Source of the DNA: Neoarius graeffei
Taxonomy: Eukaryota > Chordata > Actinopteri > Siluriformes > Ariidae
Assembly (NCBI RefSeq): GCF_027579695.1
Contig: NC_083575.1
Span: 38,760,154 to 38,824,153, forward strand
Length of the DNA: 64,000 nucleotides
Direction: 5' to 3'
The notes under the pieces are model-generated. The model ran no database searches. It worked only from the letters and a program-made list of their open reading frames with translations, and had not been told where the DNA came from. The translations under genes and the position numbers were made by a program. Position 1 is the stretch's first letter, and every line of letters begins with the position of its first letter. Below are positions 44,138 to 55,247 of the stretch, piece by piece.

Positions 44138-45466
44138 AGGGGAACTGAAGTCATTTTTAAACTTGCTTTATTTCTTAATTAACGTGTTATTCAATTACAT
44201 TTTCGGTTTTAGTAACCTTATATCGTGACTCAGATTGGCAAATTATATCACACTTATCAACCTTTTCGGCTTTTAGCCATGTTGAATATAGCTTGTTTGG
44301 TCCGCGGCAGGCGTCGCTTATCCGCGTGATCTTCACGAGACTTGTGCAAGACTTCAAACATGAAGTGCCAGCGCTGCCATTTTGAAAACTGTTTACACAG
44401 CAGCCAGATCGCCATATCGTTCCAATTTAGATTAATTTCGAGATTCATCAGCGATGGAGTATCAGTCCTGCGCGCTGCGCGCCTTGGGCTGTATGCACAT
44501 CGTGAACAAGGCGCACCTGAGCTCAATTAAGGAACTATGTGTTTGCCTATTTAAGGACTGTGCTGATGCATTTGCATCGTAAAGTATTACGATACGCATG
44601 TACGCATTACCGAGCCTTTCTACCCGTTGTCTTGATTTCCTGTTTCACGATCCTTGTGCCTGTTTCTCGTTCTTGTCCTCGCTTAGCCTTTGATGTACTG
44701 TTTGCGCCTCGACTGACCCTTTTGCCTGTATTCTCGTTTTTGATCTAGCCTGCCGTTTTGGATCGTTTGCCTGTGTATATATTGTCTCACTGTATATATA
44801 TTCTGCACTTTATTAAACTGTACACTTCTGCACATACATCCGCCTCCCTCACGTACGTGACATGGAGATTATTCCATGCGACTTAGAACCAACGTGGAGT
44901 AGAGAAGAGTTGGGAAGACGACAGGATAAGGACGAGTCCGTCATGCTGGTATTTACGTCATTACTGTCACACAATTAAAACGTGCCAGATTGGGCGGCTG
45001 GTGGGTTTTCAAAATAATAAATACATGCATGTATTTTTTGTGATAAATACATATTATACTGAGTGTATTTCCCACATAATCCTCACTAAGGTTTCGGACA
45101 GCACTACAAAATGGCGTTCCTACTATATTGCCCTATATAGTGAGTAGGGAGCGATTTCAGACACAGGGAAAACTTCCGGCTTGATTCGAAAGAGGGCACG
45201 CGCGTCTTTTGACAACATTGGCAGATGTTGGTCACTTTGATTTCCGCTGTACGTTTTACTTCCGTCCTACGATGTCTCGCACAGGTCTCAGCGAATCTCG
45301 TTTACGGCCATTGCTTTGACATATGGACTGATATATTACAGAGTGTATTTCAAACACTCATAACTTGCTATAGCAGTGACAGAATAGCTGTCAGAAATGC
45401 ATTCCTACATTTAATAAAATGAGAGAAATAGAATTTTGATGATAAAAAATTGCCTTCAATTCCCTT
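44138..45466 (-). mobile_element. TTAA-flanked DNA transposon, copy 1 (non-autonomous)
   Basis: The termini AGGGGAACTGAAG and its diverged complement (CTTCAATTCCCTT) lie between TTAA tetranucleotides (44134-44137 and 45467-45470), as for piggyBac or Kolobok. The body is collinear with the reverse complement of 58917-60069. It contains a 403-bp inserted LTR-like segment (44460-44862). No intact transposase. Confidence 0.85.
44460..44862 (+). mobile_element. Probable solo LTR inside the TTAA element
   Basis: The 5-bp duplication TGGAG (44455-44459 and 44863-44867) flanks a 403-bp insert that is absent from the sister TTAA element. It ends CACGTACGTGACA and has a TATATATA/TATTAAAC region and a pyrimidine-rich series of CCTGTTTC/TTGCCTG words, which resemble fish Gypsy-type LTRs. 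The 5' end (TATCAG) is not the canonical TG, so it may be mutated or slightly truncated. No internal retroviral-type genes remain. Confidence 0.68.
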
Positions 45467-45470
45467 TTAA

Positions 45471-46234
45471 TAAATCCTTAAAATGAATGAGTTTGGTAAT
45501 GTGGCATAAAAAAATTCAGTGACTTACGCTGTAATCAATCATGGATTAGTATCATGTAATATCACATGAATGAATACACATCACATTTGAGAACCATAAA
45601 CATTTAGCGAGCCAAATAAACTCAAATACGCTAACCATTTGCCAGAGTTCATATTGATACCTGTTGTTTAATGCATAAATCCTACAGTATGAGCATGAGT
45701 TTATCTTGCATTGGAGCACACTACTAGTCTCTCTCTCGCTCTCTCTCGCTCTCTCTCTCTCGCTCTCTCTCGCTCTCGGTAATATGACAGGTGTACAGTA
45801 TGTTTTAATGCTTGGTCACAATGTGGGCCTGGAGTTTTTGTTTACTTATTCAAGACAGACAAAGGAGTTTAAATTATTGATTGTACCTCTATCGGATCCT
45901 GAGATAAAGATGTCTTTCATAAGGTTTACATTACAAATTGGACAGGCAGAAGATTGACAGCTATTGTGTTGGTACAAAGCTAGGAATCTACCAATTGTTT
46001 TTGTTGTTTTCATTTCTGATATGTCCCCAGTATGAATATCTGTGTATTGGTGAATGCCTGATGCTGATTTGATATCCTCACAGAAATCAAATCAACTCTT
46101 TGCAAGCGTTTGTTGCTAAGTTTTATGAAGCATCACAGGCATGATAGTGGTGCGTTTTAAGACAATATGTGTCCTGTGTTCAAGTGTAAGGCCAGTTAAC
46201 ATCATCGCATGAGTTCACAGCATAGGCAGTTCTT
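45471..46234. other. prkce intron 1 sequence with CT microsatellite
   Basis: No recognised transposon. A (CT)n tract with regular CG interruptions lies at 45728-45778. Confidence 0.5.
45728..45778 (+). repeat. (CT)n microsatellite with CTCG interruptions
   Basis: CTCTCTCTCG repeated several times. Confidence 0.92.
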
Positions 46235-46373
46235 CAATAATATTGGCTGGTGTTGAGTGGTATATCAGATATATTCCATTCAGCTAGCATGATACTGAAC
46301 TCGTCTTCGACTCGTTCAATATCACGCTAGCTGAATGGAATATATCTGATATACCATGAAAAAAGCCATGCAA

Positions 46374-46413
<40 letters not shown>

Positions 46414-46809
46414 CACTCTCTTTTCCAGTTTTTCGATGTCATTTGGTATGTTTTTCTCTTGTAAATACGTGTGAAGAATATCTAATGAAGTTTTTTTTAC
46501 CCTTTTGGGTGTTCAACGCGTCTTTCTCTTTCCCTGCGAACAAAGAAATGCTTCTGCGCATGCGCAGCACAAAACTTTCTCATTGGCTATTCGCATCAGC
46601 TCTGACGTGTGACGTCATGTTGTCTTGACAGCCGTGCAATATCGTAATTCAACACTCATTCTCCATTGGGTAGAGTGACGTAAGACACATAGGATAAGCA
46701 ATATGCTAACAATATTTCATGCTATCAAACCAAATGAATGAAACCCGCGAGGAGGGACTAGAACACGTTTTTATTCCATCGAAAAAGTGTCCTGCATGTA
46801 TAATAATTG
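46235..46809 (+). mobile_element. Hairpin-headed repeat, copy 1
   Basis: It starts near CAATAATATTGG and continues with a 97-bp palindrome (46259-46355; arms GGTATATCAGATATATTCCA ...). After an ATT microsatellite comes a body shared with copy 2 at 48470-48949, including GACGTGTGACGTCATGTTGT and TTTTTATTCCAT, ending TATAATAATTG. Family unknown to me. Confidence 0.75.
46373..46412 (+). repeat. (ATT)n microsatellite
   Basis: About 13 ATT repeats inside the hairpin-headed repeat. Copy 2 has only a remnant. Confidence 0.95.
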
Positions 46810-47035
46810 CCCATATTTAATGGGGATGCAGCCCTTCTATTATTCATAGCCCCATAAAATGTAAAATCTTACACTGTTAACTTGCTTTTATTTAGCAGTC
46901 TTTTTAACTAACAAACAGCAGCACTAAAATTTGCAGACTGTCCTCAAATTCCTCCGTTTTATATTTGATTGCTTGTTTTGAACTGATCCAAAGTGCCTCA
47001 ATTTTCCAGAATCTTTGCTCACGCTGTTGCCCCAG

Positions 47036-47071
<36 letters not shown>

Positions 47072-47623
47072 CTCACTGTTGGTGGATGTTTCCATGACAT
47101 TTACACGAATTTGTTTGCAAGAAATTAAATATTTTTTCTCTTTGTAAAAGACCTTGTCTGATTGGCTAAATGTAACACAGTAGCCAGCCTCATGTTAATT
47201 TGAGCTTCGCTAAACTTTTGCCGAGTCTGAACTATAGCCAGGTTGGAGTTACATGGATGCCTTACTAGGCAACGATTAACTGAATAGATATTCTCTAAAG
47301 TTAAAAAGTGCTTATGCTTATGTTATGGTCTTTTCTAATGTTATGGTATTGCAGCAGGTTATATCACCCACACATTGAAAATCGATAAGTATTGCACATA
47401 GAAGACAGAGCGAGGGCAAGACACACCATACTCATTTTTCCTTTTTGCCTTTAAGATCTTCTTTATATTCATAAAATATCACAAAAAGTCAAAAAGTCTG
47501 TTTGCTTATGATGCAAACACTGAGCGGAGGAGGAAGGCGAGAGAAAGAGAGCAGGATGAAGATGCCACAAAAACAGAGATAAAGCAAAGAAAAAAAGCCC
47601 AATCAAGCAGCATATGAGCAGTC
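46810..47623. other. prkce intron 1 sequence, (TC)n at 47038-47067
   Basis: No transposon recognised. A TC dinucleotide repeat is the only simple feature. Confidence 0.5.
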
Positions 47624-48291
47624 CCATACGAAAAAGAACAGTAAAGAACTTATAAGAATTTACCACTGTCTTAGTAGTAAATCCTTATAAATATAAGGAT
47701 AAATCCTTATAAGGATTTATAAATAAATATATATGCCATGTATGATTTACTCCTGAAAGTGGCCCATTTTGCATTTTCCTCATACAAATTTTTTATGAAA
47801 ATCTAGTATGTATGAAGTGAACATTGTGCATGGTTTTTACAGATAATGTGTATGATGAATTACACCGTCTTTGTATGCTTCATGTAATGTTTGTAGTTTT
47901 AAATTATATTTTACAGTTTAAAATGTACATGCCTTTTATATGTAAATCCAACACAAACATATGTGGATTTACATATAAAAGGCATGTACATTTTAAACTG
48001 TAAAATATAATTTAAAACTACAAACATTACATGAAGCATACAAAGACGGTGTAATTCATCATACACATTATCTGTAAAAACCATGCACAATGTTCACTTC
48101 ATACATACTAGATTTTCATAAAAAATTTGTATGAGGAAAATGCAAAATGGGCCACTTTCAGGAGTAAATCATACATGGCATATATATTTATTTATAAATC
48201 CTTATAAGGATTTATCCTTATATTTATAAGGATTTACTACTAAGACAGTGGTAAACTCTTATAAGTTCTTTACTGTTCTTTTTCGTATGGG
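47624..48291. repeat. 668-bp near-perfect palindrome
   Basis: The sequence from CCCATACGAAAAAGAACAG (47624) to about 47950 is repeated as its inverted complement from about 47964 to 48291, with a 13-nt centre. I find only a handful of mismatches over about 327-bp arms (for example GAATTTACC opposite GGTAAACTC). The outer parts contain smaller palindromes (ATCCTTATAAGGAT). The flanks show no obvious target duplication. Confidence 0.95.
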
Positions 48292-48469
48292 GTGGTTAAG
48301 ACAAGATAGTCAAATCTCGAAGAGCCTGGCGGTCTTTAGTAAAAAAAGCAGATTTTCAGGTAACTTTGTTCATTTTCACCGCATATGAAGGAGCAGTGTT
48401 GTTTTCCAGTTTGAGAAAATACCCTTGTAGTGTTGATGTTTTGGAAAACAGAAATTGAATATTTAAATA

Positions 48470-48949
48470 ATGTTGAGTGGTATATCAGATATATTCTCTT
48501 CAGCTAGCATGATATCGAACGAGTCGAAGACTCGTTCGATATCATGCTAGCTGAATGGAATATATCTGATATACTATGAAAAAAAAAAGCCAGCCAATAT
48601 TATTATCATTATACATACACATTCCTTTCGGGTGTTTAATGCGACTTTCTCTTTCAAAATTCTCTCAAAATCTTCCATATTTAACGAAGAAAACCTGGCA
48701 GCCATGTTTGTTCACAAATTGTCCTGGTCGCTCGCTAGCGCTGAAGTTTTACGTCTCTGACGTGTGACGTCATGTTGTCTTGACAACCATGCAATATCGT
48801 AAACCATATTCAACACGCATTCTCCATTGGGTTAAGCGATATACTAACAATATTGTATGCTATCAAACCAAATGAATGAAACCCACTAGAAGGGAATAGA
48901 ACACAGGTTTTTATTCCATGGAAAAAGTGTCCTGTATGTATAATAATTG
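48470..48949 (+). mobile_element. Hairpin-headed repeat, copy 2
   Basis: The palindrome at 48481-48573 has arms of about 45 bp and a 3-nt loop (GACTCGTTCG paired with CGAACGAGTC), more perfect than copy 1. The same body as copy 1 follows, in the same orientation, with the GACGTGTGACGTCATGTTGT block. Confidence 0.78.
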
Positions 48950-49043
48950 ATGTTATTCAGTTCAAACCGTTTAGATTTCTTTAACCTAACAACTAATACT
49001 GCATACGTCCTGATGGAAAGATATATCTTATAGTGTACAAGCA

Positions 49044-49117
<74 letters not shown>

Positions 49118-49637
49118 AAGCGTATCCTTTTGCACTCTGCTGTTTCAGTGTTATGACGTGAACAGTGTTATTATGTTCTCATTGTATGCACATCATTTAT
49201 TTTCATTAGGAACTGAGAGGCCCTTATCGTTAAACTTTAGGTTGGATCCTACACAAAACCTAATCTGATCTTCATATTGCACTCAAATGCACATACAGAT
49301 ACAGCAGCACTGAAAAATATAAGTGGCCTCTGAAGACATGGCTCATTTAATCTGGTATGACTGACAGTACATTAATGTAGAAAAAAACAAACATGTACAT
49401 AAAGGCGTACATACTAAGCAAGGCATTTATAATGGTTTTCTAAGAGCCGCAAACAATTGTTCTAACACACTACAGCATGATTGTGTTGAATACCTGATGA
49501 CTGCAGTCGTCGTGTAGACAAATTTGAATGATAGCAAATTCTAATTTCAGGCAGTTACTGACTGACATTTACATTATTGATTTGTCTGCTTTCTATCTAA
49601 CCATGAGAGAAAATATAAATATATTTTTACTTTGATA
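48950..49637. other. prkce intron 1 sequence with long CA repeat
   Basis: Contains (CA)n at 49044-49114. The rest is unassigned. Confidence 0.5.
49044..49114 (+). repeat. (CA)n microsatellite, about 35 units
   Basis: Long uninterrupted CA tract, likely polymorphic. Confidence 0.97.
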
Positions 49638-50045
49638 CACTCACCGGCCACTTTATTAGGATCAGCCATCCACCTGCAGTTTTATGCAGTTATCTAATCA
49701 GCCAATTCCTTGACAGCAGCACAATGCATAAAATCATGCAGACACGAATCAAGAGCTTCAGTTAATGTTCACTTCAAACATCAGAATGAGAAAAATTATG
49801 ATCTCAAAGTGTGACTTTCACTGTAGCGCGGGTGTTGGCGCCAGATGGACTGGTTTGAGTATTTCAGAAACTGCTGATCTCCTGGGGTTTTCACACACAA
49901 CAGTCTCTAGAGTTTACACAGAATGGTTCGAAAAACAAAAAAACACTGAATGAGCGACAGTTCTGTGGGTGGAAACAAATGCCTTGTTGATAAGAGAGGT
50001 CAGAGGAAAATGGCCAGATTGGTTCGAGCTGCCAGGAAGGATATA

Positions 50046-51612
50046 CAGTGGTGCTAGAAAGTTTGTGAACCCTTTAGAATTTTCTATATTTCTGCATAAA
50101 TATGACCTAAAACATCATCAGATTTTCACACAAGTCCTAAAAGTAGATAAAGAGAACCCAGTTAAATAAATGAGACAAAAATATTATACTTGGTCATTTA
50201 TTTATTTAGGAAAATTATCCAATATTACATATCTGTGAGTGGCAAAAGTATGTGAACATTTGCTTTCAGTATCTGGTGTGACCTCATTGTGCAGCAATAA
50301 CTGCAACTAAACGTTTCCGGTAACTGTTGATCAGTCCTGCACACCGGCTTGGAGGAATTTTAGCCCGTTCCTCCGTACAGAACAGCTTCAACTCTGGGAT
50401 GTTGGTGGGTTTCCTCACATGAACTGCTTGCTTCAGGTCCTTCCACAACATTTCGATTGGATTAAGGTCAGAACTTTGACTTGGCCATTCCAAAACATTA
50501 ACTTTATTCTTCTTTAACCATTCTTTGGTAGAACGACTTGTGTGCTTAGGGTCATTGCCTTGCTGCATGACCCATCTTCTCTTGGGACTCAGTTCATGGA
50601 CAGTTGTCCTGACATTTTCCTTTATAATTTGCTGGTATAATTCAGAATTCATTGTTCCATCAATGATGGCAAGCCGTCCTAGCCCAGATGCAGCAAAACA
50701 GGCCCAAACCATGATACTACCACCACCATGTTTCACAGATGGGATAAGTTTCTTATGCTGGAATGCAGTGTTTTCCTTTCTCCAAACATCACGCTTCTCA
50801 TTTAAACCAAAAAGATCTATTTTGGTCTCATCCGTCCACAAAACATTTTTCCAATAGCCTTCTGGCTTGTCCACGTGATCTTTAGCAAACTGCAGACGAG
50901 CAGCAATGTTCTTTTTGGAGAGCAGTGGCTTTCTCCTTGCAACCCTGCCATGCACACCATTGTTGTTCAGTGTTCTCCTGATGGTGGACTCATGAACATT
51001 AACATTAGCTAATGTGAGAGAGGCCTTCAGTTGCTTAGAAGTTACCCTGGGGTCCTTTGTGACCTCGCCGACTATTACCTGCCTTGCTCTTGGAGTGATC
51101 TTTGTTGGTCGACCACTCCTGGGGAGGGTAACAATGGTCTTGAATTTCCTCCATTTGTACACAATCTGTCTGACTGCGGATTGGTGGAGTCCAAACCTTT
51201 TCCAGCCTGATGAGCATCAACAATGCTTTTTCTGAGGTCCTCAGAAATCTCCTTTGTTCGTGCCATGATACGCTTCCACAAACATGTGGTGTGAAGATCA
51301 GACTTTGATAGATCCCTGTTCTTTAAATAAAGCAGGGTGCCCACTCACACCTGATTTGTCATTCCATTGATTGAAAACACCTGACTCTAATTTCACCTTC
51401 AGATTAACTGCTAAACCTAGAGGTTCACATACTTTTGCCACTCACAGATATGTACTATAAATGACCAAGTATAATATTTTTAGCTCATTTGTTTAACTGG
51501 GTTCTCTTTGTCTACTTTTAGGACTTGTGTGAAAATCTGTTGATGTTTTAGGTCATATTTATGCAGAAATATAGAAAATTCTAAAGGGTTCACAAACTTT
51601 CAAGCACCACTA
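50046..51612 (-). mobile_element. Tc1-like transposon, full length, copy 1
   Basis: About 1.57 kb with long inverted repeats (outer CAGTGGTGCTAGAAAGTTTG, about 200 bp with an inner repeat, an IR/DR-like arrangement) inserted at a TA of the host MITE. It encodes one transposase on the minus strand. Confidence 0.92.
50284..51266 (-). pseudogene. Tc1-like transposase, frame-shifted by a 22-bp deletion
   Basis: Start MARTKEISEDLRKS at 51266. The frame breaks after HQAGKG (about 51196), where 22 bp present in copy 2 (encoding the YKTISKEFG region of the first helix-turn-helix) are missing. From 51162 to 50284 the frame is open for 292 codons: RSGRPTKITPR (AT-hook-like GRPT), second HTH, catalytic LWTDETKID, QQGNDPKHTS and SDLNPIEMLW (D, D, E). 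The usual QQDNDPKH is QQGNDPKH here, but the catalytic Asp is kept. C-terminus SYRKRLVAV. Nearly intact, recently dead. Confidence 0.92.
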
Positions 51613-51920
51613 TAGTAACTTATATAATCACTCTTTACAACCGTGGTGAGCAGAAAAGCATCTCAGCGTGCAATAGCAGAAGATCTCATTGGGTTAGACT
51701 CCTGCCAGCCAAGAACAGGAATCTTAGAATCAAGAAGAAGTTTCTATTAAAGTGGCCAGTCTGTGTGTGTGTGTGTAATGGAGAAAGAACTCAGAGTGAC
51801 AGAAAATGTATCCAGGCCTTTTTTTTTTTGGTCAGGGGAAAGTTGTATGTCCTGTGAAGTGTGTGATGTTTGGCTGCTTAATGCTGATTTGTCTATAACT
51901 AGGAATTCACGTCACTGTTC

Positions 51921-52295
51921 TCATCTCATCTCATTATCTCTAGCCGCTTTATCCTTCTACAGGGTCGCAGGCAAGCTGGAGCCTATCCCAGCTGACTACA
52001 GGCGAAAGGCGGGGTACACCCTGGACAAGTCGCCAGGTCATCACAGGGCTGACACATAGACATAGACAACCATTCACACTCACATTCACACCTACGGTCA
52101 ATTTAGAGTCACCAGTTAACCTAACCTGCATGTCTTTGGACTGTGGGGGAAACCGGAGCACCCGGAGGAAACCCACGCGGACACGGGGAGAACATGCAAA
52201 CTCCACACAGAAAGGCCCTCGCCAGCCCCGGGGCTCGAACCCAGGACCTTCTTGCTGTGAGGCGACAGCGCTAACCACTACACCACCGTGCCACC
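51921..52295 (-). mobile_element. V-SINE
   Basis: Full-length copy flanked by TCACTGTTCT. Minus orientation. Confidence 0.92.
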
Positions 52296-52296
52296 C

Positions 52297-52804
52297 ACTT
52301 CACTGTTCTTTTCTAAGGAAATTTATATGCATTTAGAAGCATCAACAAAATCTCATTTACATTCCAGATTAAAACTTTTTTTCATCTGTTCTCTTCTTCA
52401 GTTTGTCATTCTGTTATTTTTATTGTTACTATTTCTCGCCAGCGGGTTGTTGTTCCTTGCAGGCAGCTCTGCGCAGGAGTAGTTCATGACCACTCAGTTG
52501 TGAGTTAAAACACTAGAACAGGATTCGCTGGAGGTGTGACGTGTGAGATTTGCCGACTGTGTAAACTTTAGCAGGACTCTTTTATGATCTCTTGTTTCCT
52601 AGCTTGTGTGTCTCTCTGTCCTCACTCACATTACTATGTTACTATGCTACACCTGTCAAATATTCTTCTCAACCCAAACAGAGTATGTTCCATATGTTTG
52701 GCTTACAGAGCTGTTTTTAAATTACCAGCATGGAAAGTGCCACAGGTGAATTGAGATTTATTCTTATCCTAAAATCGAGCATGATTGATAGTCTTACTTA
52801 ATTA
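52297..52804. other. prkce intron 1 sequence, unassigned
   Basis: No repeat or gene recognised. Confidence 0.5.
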
Positions 52805-53157
52805 GTGGGGCAGCCATGGCCTGAAGGTTAGAGAAGCAGCAGCCTTAGGCCCAAAGGGTTGCTGATTCGATTCCCAGGACCAGCAGGAAAAATGTGAGGG
52901 GAGTTGAATGAGCAGCACTTTCTCATCCTTCTGTATCATGGCTGAAATGCCCTTGAGCAAGGCCCCTAACCACCAACTGCTCCCCGGGTGCTGTAGCCTA
53001 GCTGCCCACTGCTCTGGGTATGTGTGTGTGCTCATTGCTCACTTGTGTGTGCATGCGTGTGTTCACTGCTTCAGATGGGTTAAATGCAGAGGAGGAATTT
53101 CACTGTGCCTGAGTGTACATGTGACAAATAAAAGCTTCTTCTTCTTCTTCTTCTTTT
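52805..53157 (+). mobile_element. Second tRNA-derived SINE family, (CTT)n tail
   Basis: The head GTGGGGCAGCCATGGCCTG with box-B-like GGTTGCTGATTCGATTCCC, a body containing CCCTTGAGCAAGGC and CTGCCCACTGCTC, and a tail AATAAAAGCTTCTTCTTC. It differs from the V-SINEs. A partial relative is at 54846-54984. Confidence 0.85.
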
Positions 53158-53235
53158 AATTTTACCAGGCTATCATGCATTTTAATGACACTTTATCCAA
53201 GGCCAGTCAAGGGCAAGTTTATTCATGAAGTACAT

Positions 53236-53612
53236 CTCATCTCATCTCATTATCTCTAGCCGCTTTATCCTTCTACAGGGTCACAGGCAAGCTGGCGCCT
53301 ATCCCAGCTGACTACAGGCGAAAGGCAGGGTACACTCTGGACAAGTCGCCAGGTCATCACAGGGCTGACACATAGACACAGACAACCATTCACACTCTCA
53401 TTCACACCTACGGTCAATTTAGAGTCACCAGTTAACCTAACCTGCATGTCTTTGGACTGTGGGGGAAACCGGAGCACCTGGAGGAAACCCACGCGGACAC
53501 GGGGAGAACATGCAAACTCCGCACAGAAAGGCCCTCGCCGACCACGGGGCTCGAACCCGGACCTTCTTGCTGTGAGGTGACAGCGCTAACCACTACACCA
53601 CCGTGCCGCCCC
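53236..53612 (-). mobile_element. V-SINE
   Basis: Full-length copy with CATGAAGTACAT flanks. Confidence 0.92.
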
Positions 53613-53748
53613 ATGAAGTACATTTAGAAAAAAAATAATGTTGGCAGAAGTGCAAACAAAATGATCGAAAATAATCAAATAGGGTTTATAAACTAAGCTG
53701 ATGAAAAGATAAAATGATAATAATAATTAAAAGATAGGTAGACTTCAT

Positions 53749-54091
53749 GTGGCTGGTGTAGTGGTTAGCACTATCACCTCACAACAAGAAGGTTCTGGGT
53801 TTGAGCCCAGTGGCCGACGGGGGCCTTTTTGTGTGAAGTTTGCATGTGAACACCTCCGAGGTGCTCCAGTTTCCCCTGCAGTCCAAAGACATGCAGGTTA
53901 AGCTAATTGGTGGCTCTAAATTGACCGTAGGTGTGAGTGTGAATTGTTGTGTCTCTATGTGTCAGCCCTGCGATGATCTGGTGACTTGGCCAGGGTGTAC
54001 CCTGCCTCTCGCCCATAGTCAACTGGGATAGGCTCCAGCTTGCCTGAGACCCTGTACAGGATAAGTGGTTACAGATAATGGATGAATGGAT
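53749..54091 (+). mobile_element. V-SINE, older diverged copy
   Basis: Flanked by TAGACTTCA. It lacks part of the central domain (TTCTCCCC to GTGGGTTTC) and ends in a GGATGAATGGAT tail. Confidence 0.88.
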
Positions 54092-54587
54092 AGACTTCAA
54101 CTTACAATGAGGCACAGGCCAAAGAGAAAAGATGGGTTTTTAAGCAGGACATAAACATGCTGAGACTTGTGGAAGACCTGACTCGGAGAGATAAACTATT
54201 TCATGGTTATGGGGCTGTAATCCAAGAATAAAATGTGTGTACATGAGATGTATACATGGAAATTACTGTTGGTAACCAACTAAAGGCAACAGAGCAAAGC
54301 TTGTCTGATTAATAGATAACTGGACAAAGCTGTGAGTAGCCTGCTGTGTGATGTTATCTGTTGTTATCTGTCATCTTGGTATTTAAACTGATTTTTAAAA
54401 AATCTGCATAGTTAAGAAGCCTATGTAAACACTGATAGGAACAGATAGAGTGTAATTTATGCTCTCAGTATTCTTCTAAGTATAACACTGAGTATTTAGA
54501 TTTGCTGTCTTCTTCTTCTTCTTCTAAAGTAACATTTGTGCTTCTATGTGCCTGTGCTTATTACAGTCTTGTACTATATTGAATAAT
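54092..54587. other. prkce intron 1 sequence, unassigned
   Basis: Only a short CTT repeat near 54510 is notable. Confidence 0.5.
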
Positions 54588-54670
54588 ACACTATATGGCC
54601 ATAAGTTTGTGACTCCTGACTAGTTATATGGGCTTGTTGGACACCTCGTTTCAGATTTATACCCCCCTTT
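54588..54670 (+). mobile_element. Tc1-like terminal fragment (CACTATAT type)
   Basis: Starts ACACTATATGGCCATAAG, the same terminus group as 5836-6225. The interior is lost. Confidence 0.65.
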
Positions 54671-54688
54671 TCTTTTAAAATAAAGAAA

Positions 54689-55184
54689 TGGCAAGGTGGT
54701 GTAGTGGTCAGCACTGTCACCTCACAGCAAGAAGGTTCTGGGTTCAAATCCAGTGGCTGATGGGGGCCTCTTTGTGTGTGGTTTGTATGTTTTCTGGGTG
54801 CTCTAGTTTTCCCCACAGTCCAAAGACATGTGGTGAGGTTAACATGGGGCAGCCATGGCCTGAAGGTTGGGCTGCGGGGCCCTTGAGCAGGGCACCTTGC
54901 CCCCAACTGCTCCCTGGGCGCTGTAGCATAGCTGCCCACTGCTCTGGGTGTGTGTGTGTGTGTGTGCATGTGTGGGTTAAATGTCTCATCTCATTATCTC
55001 TAGCCGCTTTATCCTGTTCTACAGGGTCGCAGGCAAGGCGGGCGAAAGGCGGGGTACACCCTGGACAAGTTGCCAGGTCATCACAGGGCTGACACATAGA
55101 CACAGACAACCATTCACACTCACATTCACACCTACGGTCAATTTAGAGTCACCAGTTAACCTAACCTGCATGTCTTTGGACTGC
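54689..55184. mobile_element. Mosaic of three SINE fragments
   Basis: A plus-orientation V-SINE head and central domain (54689-54845) joins directly to a fragment of the second SINE family (54846-54984, starting GGGGCAGCCATGG). That joins directly to a minus-orientation V-SINE tail and body (54985-55184) lacking its head. No intervening host sequence is seen. Confidence 0.85.
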
Positions 55185-55247
55185 ATGTTTTATTACCCTC
55201 TAATAAACTTTGAAAATGTTTCACTACTCACCTGAAGTGAGAATTTA

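Larger units (their letters stand above)
49638..51772 (+). mobile_element. Tc1-like deletion derivative, split by a full Tc1 element
   Basis: Same family as 3305-3850. The left terminus CACTCACCGGCCACTTTATT follows TA, and the right end ATTAAAGTGGCCAG is near 51765. The pieces 49638-50045 and 51613-51772 together give about 568 bp, against 546 bp in the other copy. The plus strand encodes the transposase N-terminus (SETADLLGFSHTTVSRVYTEW, then RGQRKMARLVRA in another frame), joined over an internal deletion to LLPAKNRNLR. Confidence 0.88.
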
